NCBI GenBank assembly: GCA_030248195.1
Contig: JASAND010028283.1
Span: 1 to 64,000 of the forward strand
Direction: 5' to 3'
Origin: Trissonchulus latispiculum
Lineage: Eukaryota > Nematoda > Enoplea > Enoplida > Ironidae
DNA length: 64,000 bases
The position numbers and the translations under genes are program-made. Every line of letters starts with the position of its first letter. Position 1 is the first letter of the stretch. Positions 62,827 through 64,000 of this stretch are shown piece after piece. The notes beneath the pieces are model-generated. The model was given only the letters and a program-made list of their open reading frames with translations. It had not been told where the DNA came from and made no database searches.

Positions 62827-63785
62827 GGTACTGGTTTCCTTTCGGGTATTTTTGACTCATACGGCTTTAATCCTTTACGTAAATGGCTAAAACTTACGAA
62901 ATAACCTATTTCCGTGCTCTTTAACATTCTAGGACCAGTCCCATATTTTTAGGTCAAAAGATAAAAAGTTATGGTTTTTCGCCTTAGGCTCCCCAGTAAG
63001 CAGACAGGACACGGGATTTTACAACTTTTGAGCTGTCTCCAGTGGTTAAGTCGGTATAAGCAAAAAACTGTTTTTAGGGTCAAAAAACTGACCATTTTGA
63101 GGAAATCAGTATTTTCAAAATTACTGCCATATGTTAAGGCAAAGTTGGCTTATTTATACTCAATCGATACAGCTTCCAAATGCCCATTTTATGAATGCCT
63201 AGTAGCCGGAATTTATTGTTTTCAGCTGGAGATTTGGCCGAAAAACCATATTAGCAAAACCGCGATTATTTTGTTTCGAACATCGATTTCTCAAAACCTA
63301 CTCGACAGATTCCGGATACTTTTGGCAAAATCGAAATTCGCACTTCTGCGGAGGGACGTTTTTCTTGGTTTGGGCTAAAACGTATCGAGTAGCAAGAAAA
63401 CTCAATGCGAAGTTGCGAAATTTCGTGTCATCGCACATTTGCCGGATTTGCTGGAGTATTGAGACTTGTTGAGCCAAATCCAAAAAAAGTCGCTCGGTCC
63501 ATATGTCCTTCATATCGTGGCACATAAGAACTTTTGGCCGATTCTTCAGTTTTGAGAAATCGATGTTCAAAGATTTTTGGTCTATATTCTTCATTTTAGA
63601 TGTCAGTATGTCAAAAAATTACAGCAATGTTTTTGCTACTTTTGCCAGTTTCGTACGCTCATGTGAACGTACAGAAAATAAGCTTTAAAATGATGTATAA
63701 AGCTTTTTCCAGCTCCCAAAATTGCGAAAGTTATAGCGGTTCAAAAAATTACTAAAAAAGCACTGCACAAAAGGAAACCAGCACC
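62827..63785. mobile_element. TTAA-flanked DNA element (959 bp), piggyBac-type target
   Basis: TTAA at 62823-62826 and 63786-63789 flank inverted ends GGTACTGGTTTCCTTT and, from the right, GGTGCTGGTTTCCTTT. Related fragments occur at 14150-14400, 39600-39880 and 54615-55090 (AGAAATCGATGTTCAAAGAT block). TTAA duplication is the piggyBac signature. No transposase frame. Confidence 0.7.
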
Positions 63786-63789
63786 TTAA

Positions 63790-64000
63790 AAGAGCAGCAT
63801 AATGGACCCGACCCACCTCCTAATTAAACTTTAGACTTAAATTAAGCTGTAGACTAATTAAACCTTGTACATTTAAGGGTTAACGGGGGTCCAATTTGGG
63901 GTCATTTTTACGACCATCGATTTTTCTCATTTTCACATATTTTATTGTCCAAGTGGGATATTTTGGTAACATTTGGTGTCGTGCAAACCTCTATCAGTTA
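63790..64000. other. Window end, nothing recognised
   Basis: AT-rich with no supported feature. Confidence 0.4.

Overview
This is AT-rich metazoan nuclear DNA with few genes and many repeats. Spliced genes have long, transposon-filled introns. Splice acceptors are short (TTTTAG or TTTCAG after a T run). A predicted secreted protein pairs a Cys-rich N-terminal domain with a PAN/apple-like C-terminal domain. These traits fit a nematode, perhaps an enoplean with a repeat-expanded genome, but the sequence does not fix the phylum; this is inference.

Two genes are well supported. On the minus strand (1030-6225, 5' end unresolved) lies a protein of about 1300 aa: 12 cysteines in the first ~190 residues, a very long Pro/Glu/Ala/Val-rich middle, and a separate last exon carrying a Cys-rich PAN-like domain. 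On the plus strand (25353-37718) a nine-exon gene can be assembled completely by hand. It encodes a 415-aa neutral sphingomyelinase of the SMPD2 (nSMase1) type with all expected catalytic motifs and two C-terminal membrane segments. A third, tentative plus-strand transcription unit (43.6-59.4 kb) has very small exons and contains three copies of an exon-end/intron/exon-start cassette.

The rest is mostly mobile DNA. A 5'-truncated, frame-broken non-LTR retrotransposon (RTE/flatworm-type, 9985-14066) is cut by two hAT-type elements whose 8-bp target duplications allow the original sequence to be recognised. At least eight non-autonomous elements with perfect 8-bp target-site duplications are visible (11.8, 13.0, 20.6, 22.3, 26.3, 38.1, 41.2 and 61.3 kb), with a possible ninth, composite one spanning 14.5-22.0 kb. 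Many have G- or GC-rich ends, which accounts for many of the striking G-runs. Also present are a miniature LTR retrotransposon with identical 179-bp LTRs, a tRNA-Gln primer site and a polypurine tract (15460-16922), a partial copia-like LTR, a duplicated tRNA-like repeat, several long foldback elements (36.1, 49.6, 53.9 kb), TAA-flanked and TTAA-flanked small transposons, and long (GT)n and (TA)n microsatellites.

The most unusual points are: the three conserved intron cassettes whose 5' splice site lies inside a hairpin kept by G-U wobbles; a foldback element built of two mutually inverted satellite arrays; seven ACCC-N4/5-GGGT palindromes inside the miniature LTR element; and a shared double-octamer plus TATA promoter layout in two unrelated repeats.
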